Source: CAZOSF01 sp964582415 (GTDB taxonomy: Bacteria; Bacteroidota; Bacteroidia; Flavobacteriales; Flavobacteriaceae). Taken from it: a stretch of 11,606 nucleotides of DNA. The first letter of the stretch is position 1. The number at the start of each line of letters is the position of its first letter. Below are positions 1-7,051 of this stretch, in pieces. The stretch lies in contig CAZOSF010000071.1 of assembly GCA_964582415.1 (NCBI GenBank), positions 1 to 11,606 of the forward strand, read 5' to 3'. Below the pieces are notes generated by a model. It worked only from the letters and a program-made list of their open reading frames with translations. It was not told the origin of the DNA and ran no database searches. Made by a program: the position numbers and the translations under genes.

Positions 1-712
1 TATTTTCATTCCAGTAGGCAGCTAGGAACTCATCAGTAAAAAACGCATTGCCTTCAATTTTTTCTTCCTTTAGAATGGACTTTAGATCGAGTTTTTGATA
101 GGCTTTTAGCATGGGGATGGATACGGGAGCATAACTAAAATGCCAAGGTTCGTATTTAAACCCTTTTCGTTTCGGTTCGTCGGTATACACCTCATAAAAA
201 CCAAAAGATTCCGCATGTTCGTTCATCCATTCCTTCATCTTGCAGAAGGGGCCATTGCCATGAAAATGTTTGGCAACCAACACATTTTTAGGGCGGGGGG
301 CATTGCCATCGATCAGGTCGAGGTCGGTGCCCCAATGATGACGGGAGGTGCCTGGTATTGTAGAATATTCTATAATCTTTTTGATGGCGTCCAAGGGAGC
401 AAGTCCGTTTCCGGTATACTCCCGATACTTCTTCTCAAAAATTTCTTTTTGCCTTTGGAAACTGCGGTAGGCAGAAACCACTTCAATTTTAATCCCTTCT
501 TTGGCAGCAGCAGCTTTCATCTTTTCCAAAGCCACAGCTGTATCTTTGTGCATGGTCGTAAGATAGGTCGAACCCACCAAATCTGGATTCCCTTTCCCGA
601 TTAGTTGCTCCCTGCTAAATTCTTGGGCGATCGACATAAAAGACCACTGTGGAAAGATCCCCGCGGAGAGCCCTAAAACACCCATTAATTTGAAAAATTC
701 TTTTCGCTTCAT
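1..712 (-). CDS. M15-family (VanY-like) D-alanyl-D-alanine carboxypeptidase, 3' end off the window
   Basis: Translating the minus strand from ATG at 712 gives 237 codons open to the left edge, so the C-terminus is missing. Family role: zinc peptidases of the VanY/LdcB (M15B) type trim D-Ala or related residues from peptidoglycan stem peptides outside the inner membrane. Seen: SAYRS at residues 80-84; the zinc motif SRHHWGTDLD at 123-132, giving ligands His125 and Asp132; and EPWHF at 188-192, giving the probable base Glu188 and third ligand His191. The catalytic core is therefore complete. The N-terminus (MKRKEFFKLMGVLG) is an export signal resembling a Tat signal in which the second arginine is lysine; a Sec signal is the alternative. 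The gene is divergent from the BNR protein gene across 77 bp. The family call is firm; the exact bond cleaved is not determined. Confidence 0.88.
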   Translation of the reverse strand, partial: MKRKEFFKLMGVLGLSAGIFPQWSFMSIAQEFSREQLIGKGNPDLVGSTYLTTMHKDTAVALEKMKAAAAKEGIKIEVVSAYRSFQRQKEIFEKKYREYTGNGLAPLDAIKKIIEYSTIPGTSRHHWGTDLDLIDGNAPRPKNVLVAKHFHGNGPFCKMKEWMNEHAESFGFYEVYTDEPKRKGFKYEPWHFSYAPVSIPMLKAYQKLDLKSILKEEKIEGNAFFTDEFLAAYWNEN

Positions 713-789
713 GCACGACCAAGTTACGGGTTTGAACCCTCACTTATTGCTTAAAATTTCATAATTTTATAAGATACTTTCAAATAGCC

Positions 790-2349
790 ATGAAACACCC
801 CAATATCGCCCTTTATAGCATTCTATGGGTACTCTTCAGTTTTTCGGGAATTGCTCAAAACGTAATGATCAGCAATCAGAACGCTCCCAATGAACCTTCC
901 ATCATGATGAATCCCTCCAATACCGATATCCTGGTGGCTGGAGCCAATTTAAACAATTACTACACCAGTTCCGATGGGGGAGCAACCTGGAGCCTTCATA
1001 CCCTTACTTCGAGTTACGGTGTATGGGGGGACCCAGTTATCGATGTGGATGCGGAAGGTAATTTCTACTTTTTCCATTTGTCCAATCCCGCCAATGGAAA
1101 CTGGATCGACCGAATCGTTTGTCAGAAATCCACCAACAATGGTTTGACCTGGAACAATGGCTCTTATACTGGCTTGAACGGAACAAAAGCCCAAGACAAA
1201 CAATGGAGCATTATCGACCGAAATACCGGAACCATTTATCTCACTTGGACACAATTTGATGATTACGGGAGCAATGATCCCAATGACAAGTCGATTATTT
1301 TATTCTCCAAATCGGAAGATGCAGGCGACACCTGGTCCGTTCCCGTTAAGGTGAATGTAATAGACGGGAATTGTGTAGATGAGGATGATACCGTTGAAGG
1401 TGCTGTGCCAGCGTTAGGTCCAAACGGAGAAATTTATGTGGCTTGGGCAGGGCCCAATGGATTGGTATTTAATAAGTCGCTGGATGATGGCGCCTCTTGG
1501 TTGAGTGAAGAAATTCCTATCGATCCTATGCCCACAGGTTGGGATTATAGCGTTCCCGGGATTTATCGCGCCAATGGATTGCCAATTACCAAATGCGACC
1601 TCAGTGGTGGCCCCAATCATGGGACGATCTATGTAAATTGGACCGACCAGCGCAATGGTGCCGATGATACCGATGTTTGGCTTTCAAAGTCTACTGATGG
1701 AGGGGAAACCTGGAGCAGTCCCAATCGCGTGAATGACGACCCACCAGGGAAGCAGCAATTCTTCACTTGGATGGACATCGATCAAACCAATGGGAATATA
1801 CATTTCGTTTTCTATGATCGTAGGGACTATACCGATACCAAAACAGATGTCTATCTGGCGTATTCCTTGGATGGAGGGGCCACTTTCGTGAATAAAAAAA
1901 TTAGTGAATCGCCTTTCATTCCCAATGCCGGGGTGTTTTTTGGGGATTACACCAACATTACCGTACATAACAACATCGTGCGTCCCATTTGGGCACGATT
2001 AGACGGGGGACAGTTGAGCGTTTGGACAGATATTACGCCTTTTGAAACGTTGAGTTCTGACGATTTTCAACCGAAGGCCGTAACGGAAACCTTGCAATAT
2101 CCCAACCCTGCTTCAGAGGTAAGTTATGTGTCCTTCAAATTGCATCAGGATGCCAATACGAGCCTCTATCTTTTCGATCAGCAGGGAAGAAAAGTACATA
2201 CGGTTTTCGAAAATGAAAAAAGAGGGTACGGAAAATACATCATTCCTATTCCAATGGAGGAACTGTCTTTGGAGGAAGGGGTGTATTTCTTTAAGCTCAC
2301 AGTGGATGATTCGGTTAAGGCGCTACGAATGTTGGTGATAAAAAAATAA
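790..2349 (+). CDS. Secreted BNR/Asp-box beta-propeller protein (sialidase-like fold) with T9SS type A sorting domain
   Basis: 519 residues. An N-terminal Sec signal peptide (about 1-22, ending FSGIAQ) is followed by a propeller region with six Asp-box motifs of pattern SxDxGxTW, starting at residues 60, 114, 175, 230, 301 and 359. Box 2 has Asn in place of Asp, box 4 has Ser in place of Thr, and the last ends in Phe. The final 85 or so residues start with YPNPAS (437-442) and end LVIKK, the type A sorting domain that sends proteins through the type IX secretion system to the cell surface or medium. Such proteins are often auto-named exo-alpha-sialidase, but I see no FRIP arginine motif, so sialidase activity is unsupported. 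It may bind or cut a surface or extracellular glycan, or be only a structural propeller. It stands alone and converges on pepE. Confidence 0.88.
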   Translation: MKHPNIALYSILWVLFSFSGIAQNVMISNQNAPNEPSIMMNPSNTDILVAGANLNNYYTSSDGGATWSLHTLTSSYGVWGDPVIDVDAEGNFYFFHLSNPANGNWIDRIVCQKSTNNGLTWNNGSYTGLNGTKAQDKQWSIIDRNTGTIYLTWTQFDDYGSNDPNDKSIILFSKSEDAGDTWSVPVKVNVIDGNCVDEDDTVEGAVPALGPNGEIYVAWAGPNGLVFNKSLDDGASWLSEEIPIDPMPTGWDYSVPGIYRANGLPITKCDLSGGPNHGTIYVNWTDQRNGADDTDVWLSKSTDGGETWSSPNRVNDDPPGKQQFFTWMDIDQTNGNIHFVFYDRRDYTDTKTDVYLAYSLDGGATFVNKKISESPFIPNAGVFFGDYTNITVHNNIVRPIWARLDGGQLSVWTDITPFETLSSDDFQPKAVTETLQYPNPASEVSYVSFKLHQDANTSLYLFDQQGRKVHTVFENEKRGYGKYIIPIPMEELSLEEGVYFFKLTVDDSVKALRMLVIKK

Positions 2350-2367
2350 TCTTCCTGTTATAGGAAG
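2341..2367 (-). terminator. Rho-independent terminator of pepE, between convergent genes
   Basis: Inverted repeat CTTCCT (2351-2356) / AGGAAG (2362-2367) with a 5-nt loop. Read on the minus strand, the hairpin is followed by ATTATTTTTTAT, a T-rich tract. The hairpin overlaps the pepE stop codon (2358-2360), and the T tract lies in the last codons of the BNR gene. The plus-strand side has no T run, so it probably serves pepE only. The stem is short (6 bp). Confidence 0.5.
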
Positions 2368-3062
2368 TCGATTAAGGAATTCGTTGAAATCTCATAAGGA
2401 GCCTTTCCTTTTTCGAATATTCGAGCAGAAAGAGGGCCCTTTAATTGGATTTCTTCTCCATGCACCCGAAGCCAACTCCCTTCGCGAAGGCCTACCACAC
2501 CTAGATTATTCTGTGTATGGAATTCTTGAATTCGTGTTTCACGGGTTTCTCCCATGTGGGTGCTATTCGGATCTGGGTCTAAATAATGCGGATTGATATT
2601 GAATGGGATGACGCCCAAGGTTTTAAAGGAAGCAGGATAAACGATGGGCATATCGTTGGTCGTTTGCATGCTCACACCACAAATATTGCTTCCTGCACTG
2701 GTACCCAAATAGGGAGTTCCTTGATGGATGGCTTCCCGAAGCACTTCCATGAGACCGAGTTCATGCAGTTGTTTCACCAAGACAAAAGTATTGCCACCTC
2801 CAGTAAACAATCCTTTGGCTTTTAGGATACCCTCGGAAGGATCTTCGCAACTATGGATGCCAATCACTTCCTTACCTATCTTTGAAAATGCCTTCTGGGC
2901 ATGGGCCGTGTACTCATCGTGCGAAATGCCTCCTGGACGGGCATAAGGAACAAAATGTATCGTGTCGATACCGGAATAGAACATATCCAGTTCGTTCATG
3001 AGATACTCGAGATAGCCACTGCCATGGACCGTGGAAGTACTGGCGATGATAAGATTTTTCAT
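2358..3062 (-). CDS. pepE: Dipeptidase PepE (alpha-aspartyl dipeptidase, peptidase family S51)
   Basis: 234 residues from ATG at 3062, close to the 229 of Salmonella PepE. A longer reading from TTG at 3092 is possible but unlikely: a TAnnTTTG promoter box sits at 3081-3088, inside that extension. Family role: a cytoplasmic serine peptidase with a class-I glutamine amidotransferase-like fold that hydrolyses dipeptides beginning with aspartate. Seen: GGGN at 88-91, and the nucleophile elbow GTSAGSN at 120-126 with Ser122. Asp137 (TNDMPIV) and His159 (INPHY) stand at the same spacing as the Salmonella triad Ser120/Asp135/His157. The family call is strong. The gene is monocistronic: convergent with the BNR gene on one side and divergent from the CarboxypepD_reg gene on the other. 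Confidence 0.92.
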   Translation of the reverse strand: MKNLIIASTSTVHGSGYLEYLMNELDMFYSGIDTIHFVPYARPGGISHDEYTAHAQKAFSKIGKEVIGIHSCEDPSEGILKAKGLFTGGGNTFVLVKQLHELGLMEVLREAIHQGTPYLGTSAGSNICGVSMQTTNDMPIVYPASFKTLGVIPFNINPHYLDPDPNSTHMGETRETRIQEFHTQNNLGVVGLREGSWLRVHGEEIQLKGPLSARIFEKGKAPYEISTNSLIDFL

Positions 3063-3080
3063 GATCGATGTCTTGGAACT

Positions 3081-3088
3081 CAAATTTA
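3081..3088 (-). promoter_or_regulatory. Putative pepE promoter, -7 box TAAATTTG
   Basis: On the minus strand this reads TAAATTTG, a perfect match to the Bacteroidota -7 consensus TAnnTTTG. A transcript starting 5-8 nt further on would have a leader of roughly 10-15 nt before the ATG at 3062. No clear -33 TTG lies 17-21 nt upstream, so confidence is moderate. It supports the ATG start over the upstream TTG. Confidence 0.45.
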
Positions 3089-3150
3089 ACAAAACCTTAT
3101 GTGCTACTTTATCATTTTTCTAAGAAATCACCAATTATCTTTAGCCATTG

Positions 3151-3930
3151 ATGATCGACCAAATCAAAATTCTTATCTGTGGACTTATGGTCCTGTCTTT
3201 TGGTTTCCTCTATGGGCAATCAAAAACCCTTTATGGAAAGATTCAAAACAAAGAAGAGGTAGAGGGTATTCATGTACTGAATGTGCAATCGCATAAAAAT
3301 ACCATTACCAATTCGGAGGGGATTTTTTATCTGGAGGTGAGCCAAGGAGATACGCTGGTGGTTTCTTCCATAAAATACATTCCGGAACAAGTGGTGGTCA
3401 CCGAAGTAATGTACGAGTCGGCGGCCTTGTTTCTCACTTTGAAGCCCTTGGTAATGGAACTGGAGGAAGTATTGTTGTTTCCGCGACTATCGGGAAATTT
3501 GGAACGGGATATCAAGAGCATTCCCATTGTAGATACCTTGAATTTTGATGATGTGGGTATTCCGGGTTTTAAAGGGAAACCGCAGGAAAAGATTCCTAAT
3601 TTGCTTGGTCAAGTAATTGCCCCAACGGCCGTGGATATGGAAGGGCTCTACAAGTACCTTTCAGGGTATTATAAAAAATTAAAATTAAAGCGAAAATGGG
3701 AGGCCCAAAACCAGGTGGCCGCAGCGGTAATGCACCACTACACGGAAACTGTTTTTAAGGAGGCCTATGGTGTTCCTGAAGATAGATTGTATGATTATGT
3801 GTTGTATTGCTTGGAAACCACCGATTTGCAAAATGCTTTTTTAAGTGAACAACATGGTAGGGTTCATGAAATATTTTCAGAGACCTCAAAAACCTATGTT
3901 GCGAGATTGGAGGAGCTTAAACAAGAATGA
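3151..3930 (+). CDS. Exported CarboxypepD_reg-like domain protein, function unknown
   Basis: 259 residues from ATG at 3151; a TTG codon directly before it could extend it by one residue. An N-terminal signal peptide (about 1-22, ending FLYGQ) is followed by a carboxypeptidase-regulatory-like beta-sandwich at about 25-100. That domain shows the familiar order LYGKI, IHVLNV, TNSEGIFYLEV, GDTLVVSSIKY. The same domain leads many TonB-dependent receptors, but no barrel follows here. The rest is mixed and charged, with a run of basic residues (YYKKLKLKRKW) and a helical C-terminus. There is no lipobox and no sorting domain, so it is probably periplasmic. It is first of three co-directional genes, with a DUF6702-type protein 45 bp downstream and then an M1 peptidase. 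I recall this neighbourhood from other Flavobacteriia, but that is memory, not a search. The molecular function is unknown. Confidence 0.8.
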   Translation: MIDQIKILICGLMVLSFGFLYGQSKTLYGKIQNKEEVEGIHVLNVQSHKNTITNSEGIFYLEVSQGDTLVVSSIKYIPEQVVVTEVMYESAALFLTLKPLVMELEEVLLFPRLSGNLERDIKSIPIVDTLNFDDVGIPGFKGKPQEKIPNLLGQVIAPTAVDMEGLYKYLSGYYKKLKLKRKWEAQNQVAAAVMHHYTETVFKEAYGVPEDRLYDYVLYCLETTDLQNAFLSEQHGRVHEIFSETSKTYVARLEELKQE

Positions 3931-3933
3931 AGT

Positions 3934-3955
3934 GTAACATTTAAAAAGTTGTTAC
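3934..3955. repeat. Small inverted repeat GTAACA-N10-TGTTAC
   Basis: Six-base perfect arms at 3934-3939 and 3950-3955, with a 10-nt AT-rich centre, in the 45-bp gap between two co-directional genes. No T run follows, so it is not a normal terminator. It could be an operator, a weak RNA hairpin or chance. Confidence 0.25.
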
Positions 3956-3975
3956 GTCTTAAATAAGAACTGTCA

Positions 3976-4473
3976 ATGAAAAGGACCTTAATCGTTTTAC
4001 TATTCCTACCCATTTTAATGGCGGCAGGGTTGCATAAGTTTTATGTCAGCACTACCACCATGGAATATGTTCCGGAAAAACAATCACTCCAGATTATTTC
4101 CAAAATCTTTATTGATGACTTGGAGGATGTCCTTCAAGCCCGATATGATAAAAATGTGGTTTTGGCCACCAGCAAGGAACGTCCACAGGACGAGACCTAC
4201 ATCAAAGAATACGTGACCAAGAAAATGAAAATTTGGTTGGATGGCAAGGAAGTGTCGTTGCACTATGTCGGTCGACAATACGAGGTAGATTTGGTGAAGG
4301 TATATTTGGAAGTACGTCCTGTAGAAGCCTTTGAGACCTTGGAAATGGAGAACACCTTACTATTCGATTTAACCGATGAGCAGCAAAATGTTGTCCATTT
4401 GAAGTATGGTAAAACCCGAAAAAGTATGATCATGAATCCCGAGAACACCATTGGGGTGTTAAACTTGAATTAA
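3976..4473 (+). CDS. DUF6702-family exported protein
   Basis: 165 residues: an N-terminal signal sequence or anchor (about 1-17, MKRTLIVLLFLPILMAAG), then a compact domain starting LHKFYVSTTTMEY and including IISKIFIDDLEDVL and YLEVRPVEAFETLEMEN. This start and the IFIDDLE stretch are what I associate with DUF6702, a Bacteroidota-restricted family of unknown function. The protein has no cysteines, no lipobox and no obvious catalytic residues, so a binding or accessory role in the periplasm is more likely than an enzyme (inference). It sits between the CarboxypepD_reg protein and the M1 peptidase with 45- and 70-bp gaps, which suggests joint function or expression. The family call rests on recognition, not a profile search. 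Confidence 0.72.
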   Translation: MKRTLIVLLFLPILMAAGLHKFYVSTTTMEYVPEKQSLQIISKIFIDDLEDVLQARYDKNVVLATSKERPQDETYIKEYVTKKMKIWLDGKEVSLHYVGRQYEVDLVKVYLEVRPVEAFETLEMENTLLFDLTDEQQNVVHLKYGKTRKSMIMNPENTIGVLNLN

Positions 4474-4543
4474 AGAATTTAATAACTAAAGTAGAACCTT
4501 TACATTTAGCCGTTTTTTGAAAAAATAAATACCCACCATTATT

Positions 4544-6694
4544 ATGAAATACACCAAATATCTATTGCTGAGCTTTGTTTTCTTGTTAGCAGGTGCTGCC
4601 TTTGCACAGGATCAAGATTCTGAAGAAAAGGAAGCGCGAAAGCCTGGCCACTATAATACAAACCGCTTCAAGCAATTGTATGAAGAGTTTTCAACGCCGA
4701 ATATGTACCGCTCCCCCAATGGAGCGCCTGGTCCGGAATATTACCAACAACAGGCCGATTATGTGATGGACATCCGTTTGGACGATAAAACNNNNNNNNN
4801 NNNNNNNNNNNNNNNNNNNNNNNNNNNNNNNNNNNNNNNNNNNNNNNNNNNNNNNNNNNNNNNNNNNNNNNNNNNNNNNNNNNNNNNNNNNATGATGCGC
4901 GTGGAAATGCCACAACATCTGAAAACTGGAGATAAATTCAGTTTCTCTATTAAATGGTGGTATAATGTGCCCGATCATACCATCGACCGTGCTCGAAGTG
5001 GATATGAAGTATTCGACGATGGAAATAAGGGGTATGTAATCGCTCAGTTCTACCCAAGAATGGCGGTGTATAGCGATGTGGAAGGCTGGCAGAACAGTCA
5101 GTTCTGGGGCCGAGATGAATTTGCATTGCCCTTCGGAAATTTCGAAGTAAACATTACGGTTCCTTCCGATCACGTTTTGGATGCTACAGGAATGCTCACC
5201 AACCGCAAGGAGGTTTTCAGCAAAACCATGATGGAACGCTTTGAAAAAGCCAAGAAAAGCTACAAAGAGCCGGTAGTGATTGTAACCCAGGAGGAAGCAG
5301 AGGCCGCCTCTAAAGGCTTTGCCACCACCAATAAAACTTGGAAGTTTAAAGCAGAGATGGTTCGTGATTTCGGATTTGCAACTTCCCGTCGTTACATCTG
5401 GGACATGATGGCCGTGAAAATTGGAAACCGTGATGTAATGGCCGTATCGGTTTATCCACCAGAAGGAAACCCATTATGGGGAGATTGGTCGACGAAAGTA
5501 GTGGCCAGTACCTTGAAATCCTACTCACGAATGACCTTCGATTACCCTTATCATAAGGCCATTTCTGTGCATGCTAAAAACCAAGGGATGGAATACCCAA
5601 TGATCTGTTGGAACTACGGTCGTCCCGATAAGGATGGAAAGTACAGCGAGCGTACCAAATATGGAATGTTTGGGGTGATCATTCATGAGGTAGGACACAA
5701 TTTCTTCCCAATGATTGTAAACAGTGATGAGCGTCAATGGACTTGGATGGACGAAGGAATCAACTCTTTTGTTCAGTATGTTGCCGAACAAGATTTCGGT
5801 GACGCGTATCCTGAAGCCATTGCGCCCAACAAAAAATACCCTTCCAGAACGGGACCAGCTAAAAACATTACTTGGTATATGGCAGGAGACCAAGACCGTT
5901 TGGCTCCTATCATGACCAAGGGATTGAATACCTATAATTTTGGCGCCAACGCATATTCCAAGCCAGCAACCGGTTTGAATATCTTGCGTGAGACCATTAT
6001 GGGAAAAGACCTGTTCGATTACGCGTTTAGAACGTATGCACAGCGTTGGATGTTTAAACACCCAACTCCTGAAGATTTCTTCCGTACCATGGAGGATGCC
6101 TCGGCTGTAGATTTGGATTGGTTCTGGAGATCGTGGTTCTACACTACCGATTATGTGGATATCGCAGTAAAAGGGGTGAAGAAATACTATGTGAGTTCTA
6201 AAATGAACCAACAAATGAAGGAGTACTTCACTGCTAGAGGAATCAGCGAGAGTGATTTGCCACCTTTGGTATACTTGATCGACGAAGATAGCGAAGAGTT
6301 TGAGGAATCTATGAAAAGTGCGACGTTGAATGATGTGACCACCTTACAGGAATACATCATGGACAATGTAGATCCAGCCGATCGTGCCAAGATGAAAAAT
6401 CCAAAGTACATCTATCAAGTTTCCTTCGAGAAACTAGGGGGTATTCCAATGCCAATCATTGTAGAATATACCTACGCTGACGGAAGTACCGAAAAAGTAA
6501 CCTACCCTGCACAAATTTGGCGATTGAACGACAAAGAAGTGGGCAAGGTAGTGGCTTCTGAAAAAGAAATCGTAAAAATCGTGGTAGATCCAGAAGAGGA
6601 AACTGCCGATATCGATACCGAGAACAACTCTTGGCCAAAAGAGGAAAAACCTGGGGAATTTGAAACCTTCAAAAACCAGGTACAAGGAAATTAA
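4544..6694 (+). CDS. M1-family zinc metallopeptidase, interrupted by a 100-N gap
   Basis: Signal peptide about 1-21 (FLLAGAAFAQ), then an aminopeptidase-N-like enzyme. Numbering includes the N placeholder (716 codons). Seen: the exopeptidase motif variant GMEYP at 348-352 in place of GAMEN; HEVGH at 381-385 (zinc ligands His381 and His385, base Glu382); third ligand Glu404 in WMDEG, exactly H-x18-E; and a likely transition-state tyrosine, Tyr471 (NAYSKPATGLNILR). All catalytic residues are present, so it should be an active periplasmic or surface aminopeptidase. The C-terminus (PEEETADIDTENNSWP) ends without a T9SS domain. The N run removes part of the N-terminal beta domain. The frame on both sides agrees, but the true gap is probably longer. 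It is last of a three-gene block and is followed by a strong terminator. Confidence 0.9.
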   Translation: MKYTKYLLLSFVFLLAGAAFAQDQDSEEKEARKPGHYNTNRFKQLYEEFSTPNMYRSPNGAPGPEYYQQQADYVMDIRLDDKXXXXXXXXXXXXXXXXXXXXXXXXXXXXXXXXXXMMRVEMPQHLKTGDKFSFSIKWWYNVPDHTIDRARSGYEVFDDGNKGYVIAQFYPRMAVYSDVEGWQNSQFWGRDEFALPFGNFEVNITVPSDHVLDATGMLTNRKEVFSKTMMERFEKAKKSYKEPVVIVTQEEAEAASKGFATTNKTWKFKAEMVRDFGFATSRRYIWDMMAVKIGNRDVMAVSVYPPEGNPLWGDWSTKVVASTLKSYSRMTFDYPYHKAISVHAKNQGMEYPMICWNYGRPDKDGKYSERTKYGMFGVIIHEVGHNFFPMIVNSDERQWTWMDEGINSFVQYVAEQDFGDAYPEAIAPNKKYPSRTGPAKNITWYMAGDQDRLAPIMTKGLNTYNFGANAYSKPATGLNILRETIMGKDLFDYAFRTYAQRWMFKHPTPEDFFRTMEDASAVDLDWFWRSWFYTTDYVDIAVKGVKKYYVSSKMNQQMKEYFTARGISESDLPPLVYLIDEDSEEFEESMKSATLNDVTTLQEYIMDNVDPADRAKMKNPKYIYQVSFEKLGGIPMPIIVEYTYADGSTEKVTYPAQIWRLNDKEVGKVVASEKEIVKIVVDPEEETADIDTENNSWPKEEKPGEFETFKNQVQGN
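4792..4891. other. Assembly gap or masked run of 100 N inside the M1 peptidase gene
   Basis: Exactly 100 N. A round 100 is the usual placeholder for a gap of unknown size, so the true missing length cannot be read here. It cuts the peptidase after residue 82. Confidence 0.98.
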
Positions 6695-6715
6695 TTTCTT
6701 TGAAAAAGGAACGTT

Positions 6716-6745
6716 AAAAGCCTCGCAAATTTGTGAGGCTTTTTT
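6716..6745 (+). terminator. Strong Rho-independent terminator after the M1 peptidase
   Basis: AAAAGCCTCGCAAA pairs with TTTGTGAGGCTTTT with one G-U pair and runs into a T-rich tail. It lies 21 bp past the peptidase stop codon. Because the stem begins with four A, the minus strand also ends in T, but no minus-strand gene points at it. It separates the peptidase transcript from tatA. Confidence 0.85.
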
Positions 6746-6766
6746 AGTTATGACTCCCAACTTTGG

Positions 6767-6774
6767 TATATTTG
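6767..6774 (+). promoter_or_regulatory. tatA promoter, -7 box TATATTTG
   Basis: Perfect match to the Bacteroidota -7 consensus TAnnTTTG, placed between the terminator and tatA. The box ends only 4 nt before the ATG at 6779, so a start 5-8 nt after it would give a leaderless or nearly leaderless mRNA. I find no clear -33 TTG at the usual distance. Confidence 0.5.
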
Positions 6775-6778
6775 CACT

Positions 6779-7051
6779 ATGCAAGCAGTGCCTCTTTTTA
6801 TAAGCGGAGCCGAAATTGGCTTTATTCTTTTTATCGTCCTGATGGTTTTTGGGGCCGATAAGGTTCCGGAAATTGCCCGTGGACTGGGGAAAGGCATGCG
6901 TCAAATTCGAAATGCTACCGATGACATCAAAAATGAAATCACCAAAAGTGCCGAGAAGCAAGGCATGGACTTCAAAGAGGTGACCAAGGAAATCGATAAG
7001 GTAAAAGAGGATGTCGATGAAATCACTGGGCCTATCAAAAGGAACTTCTAA
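6779..7051 (+). CDS. tatA: Twin-arginine translocase subunit TatA/TatE family
   Basis: 90 residues. A short N-terminus is followed by one membrane helix (about 8-24, GAEIGFILFIVLMVFGA), the family FG hinge, then VPEIARGLGKGMRQIRNATDD as the amphipathic helix and a charged, acidic and lysine-rich tail. This is the standard TatA/Hcf106 layout: it forms the pore-like oligomer that exports folded proteins carrying twin-arginine signals across the inner membrane. TatC is not in the window. The ATG at 6779 must be the start, because the next methionine is inside the membrane helix. The stop codon directly abuts the ATG of the PAP2 gene, so the two are co-transcribed. Whether it works as TatA or TatB cannot be told from sequence alone. 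Confidence 0.92.
   Translation: MQAVPLFISGAEIGFILFIVLMVFGADKVPEIARGLGKGMRQIRNATDDIKNEITKSAEKQGMDFKEVTKEIDKVKEDVDEITGPIKRNF

Noticed and set aside
140..604. Plus-strand open frame of 154 codons
   Set aside because: It lies entirely opposite the M15 peptidase, whose zinc motifs are intact on the minus strand. Its own translation shows no domain or signal.
728..739. Palindrome GGGTT-TG-AACCC between the divergent M15 peptidase and BNR genes
   Set aside because: The arms are only five bases and there is no second copy, so an operator cannot be argued beyond chance.
3063..3092. TTG start extending PepE by ten residues
   Set aside because: The extension would sit over a perfect TAAATTTG promoter box, and the family begins near MKNLIIAS, matching the ATG at 3062.
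5525..6214. Minus-strand open frame of 229 codons inside the M1 peptidase
   Set aside because: It is antisense to the catalytic region with HEVGH and the third-ligand Glu. It has no recognisable domain and is explained as a shadow of codon bias.
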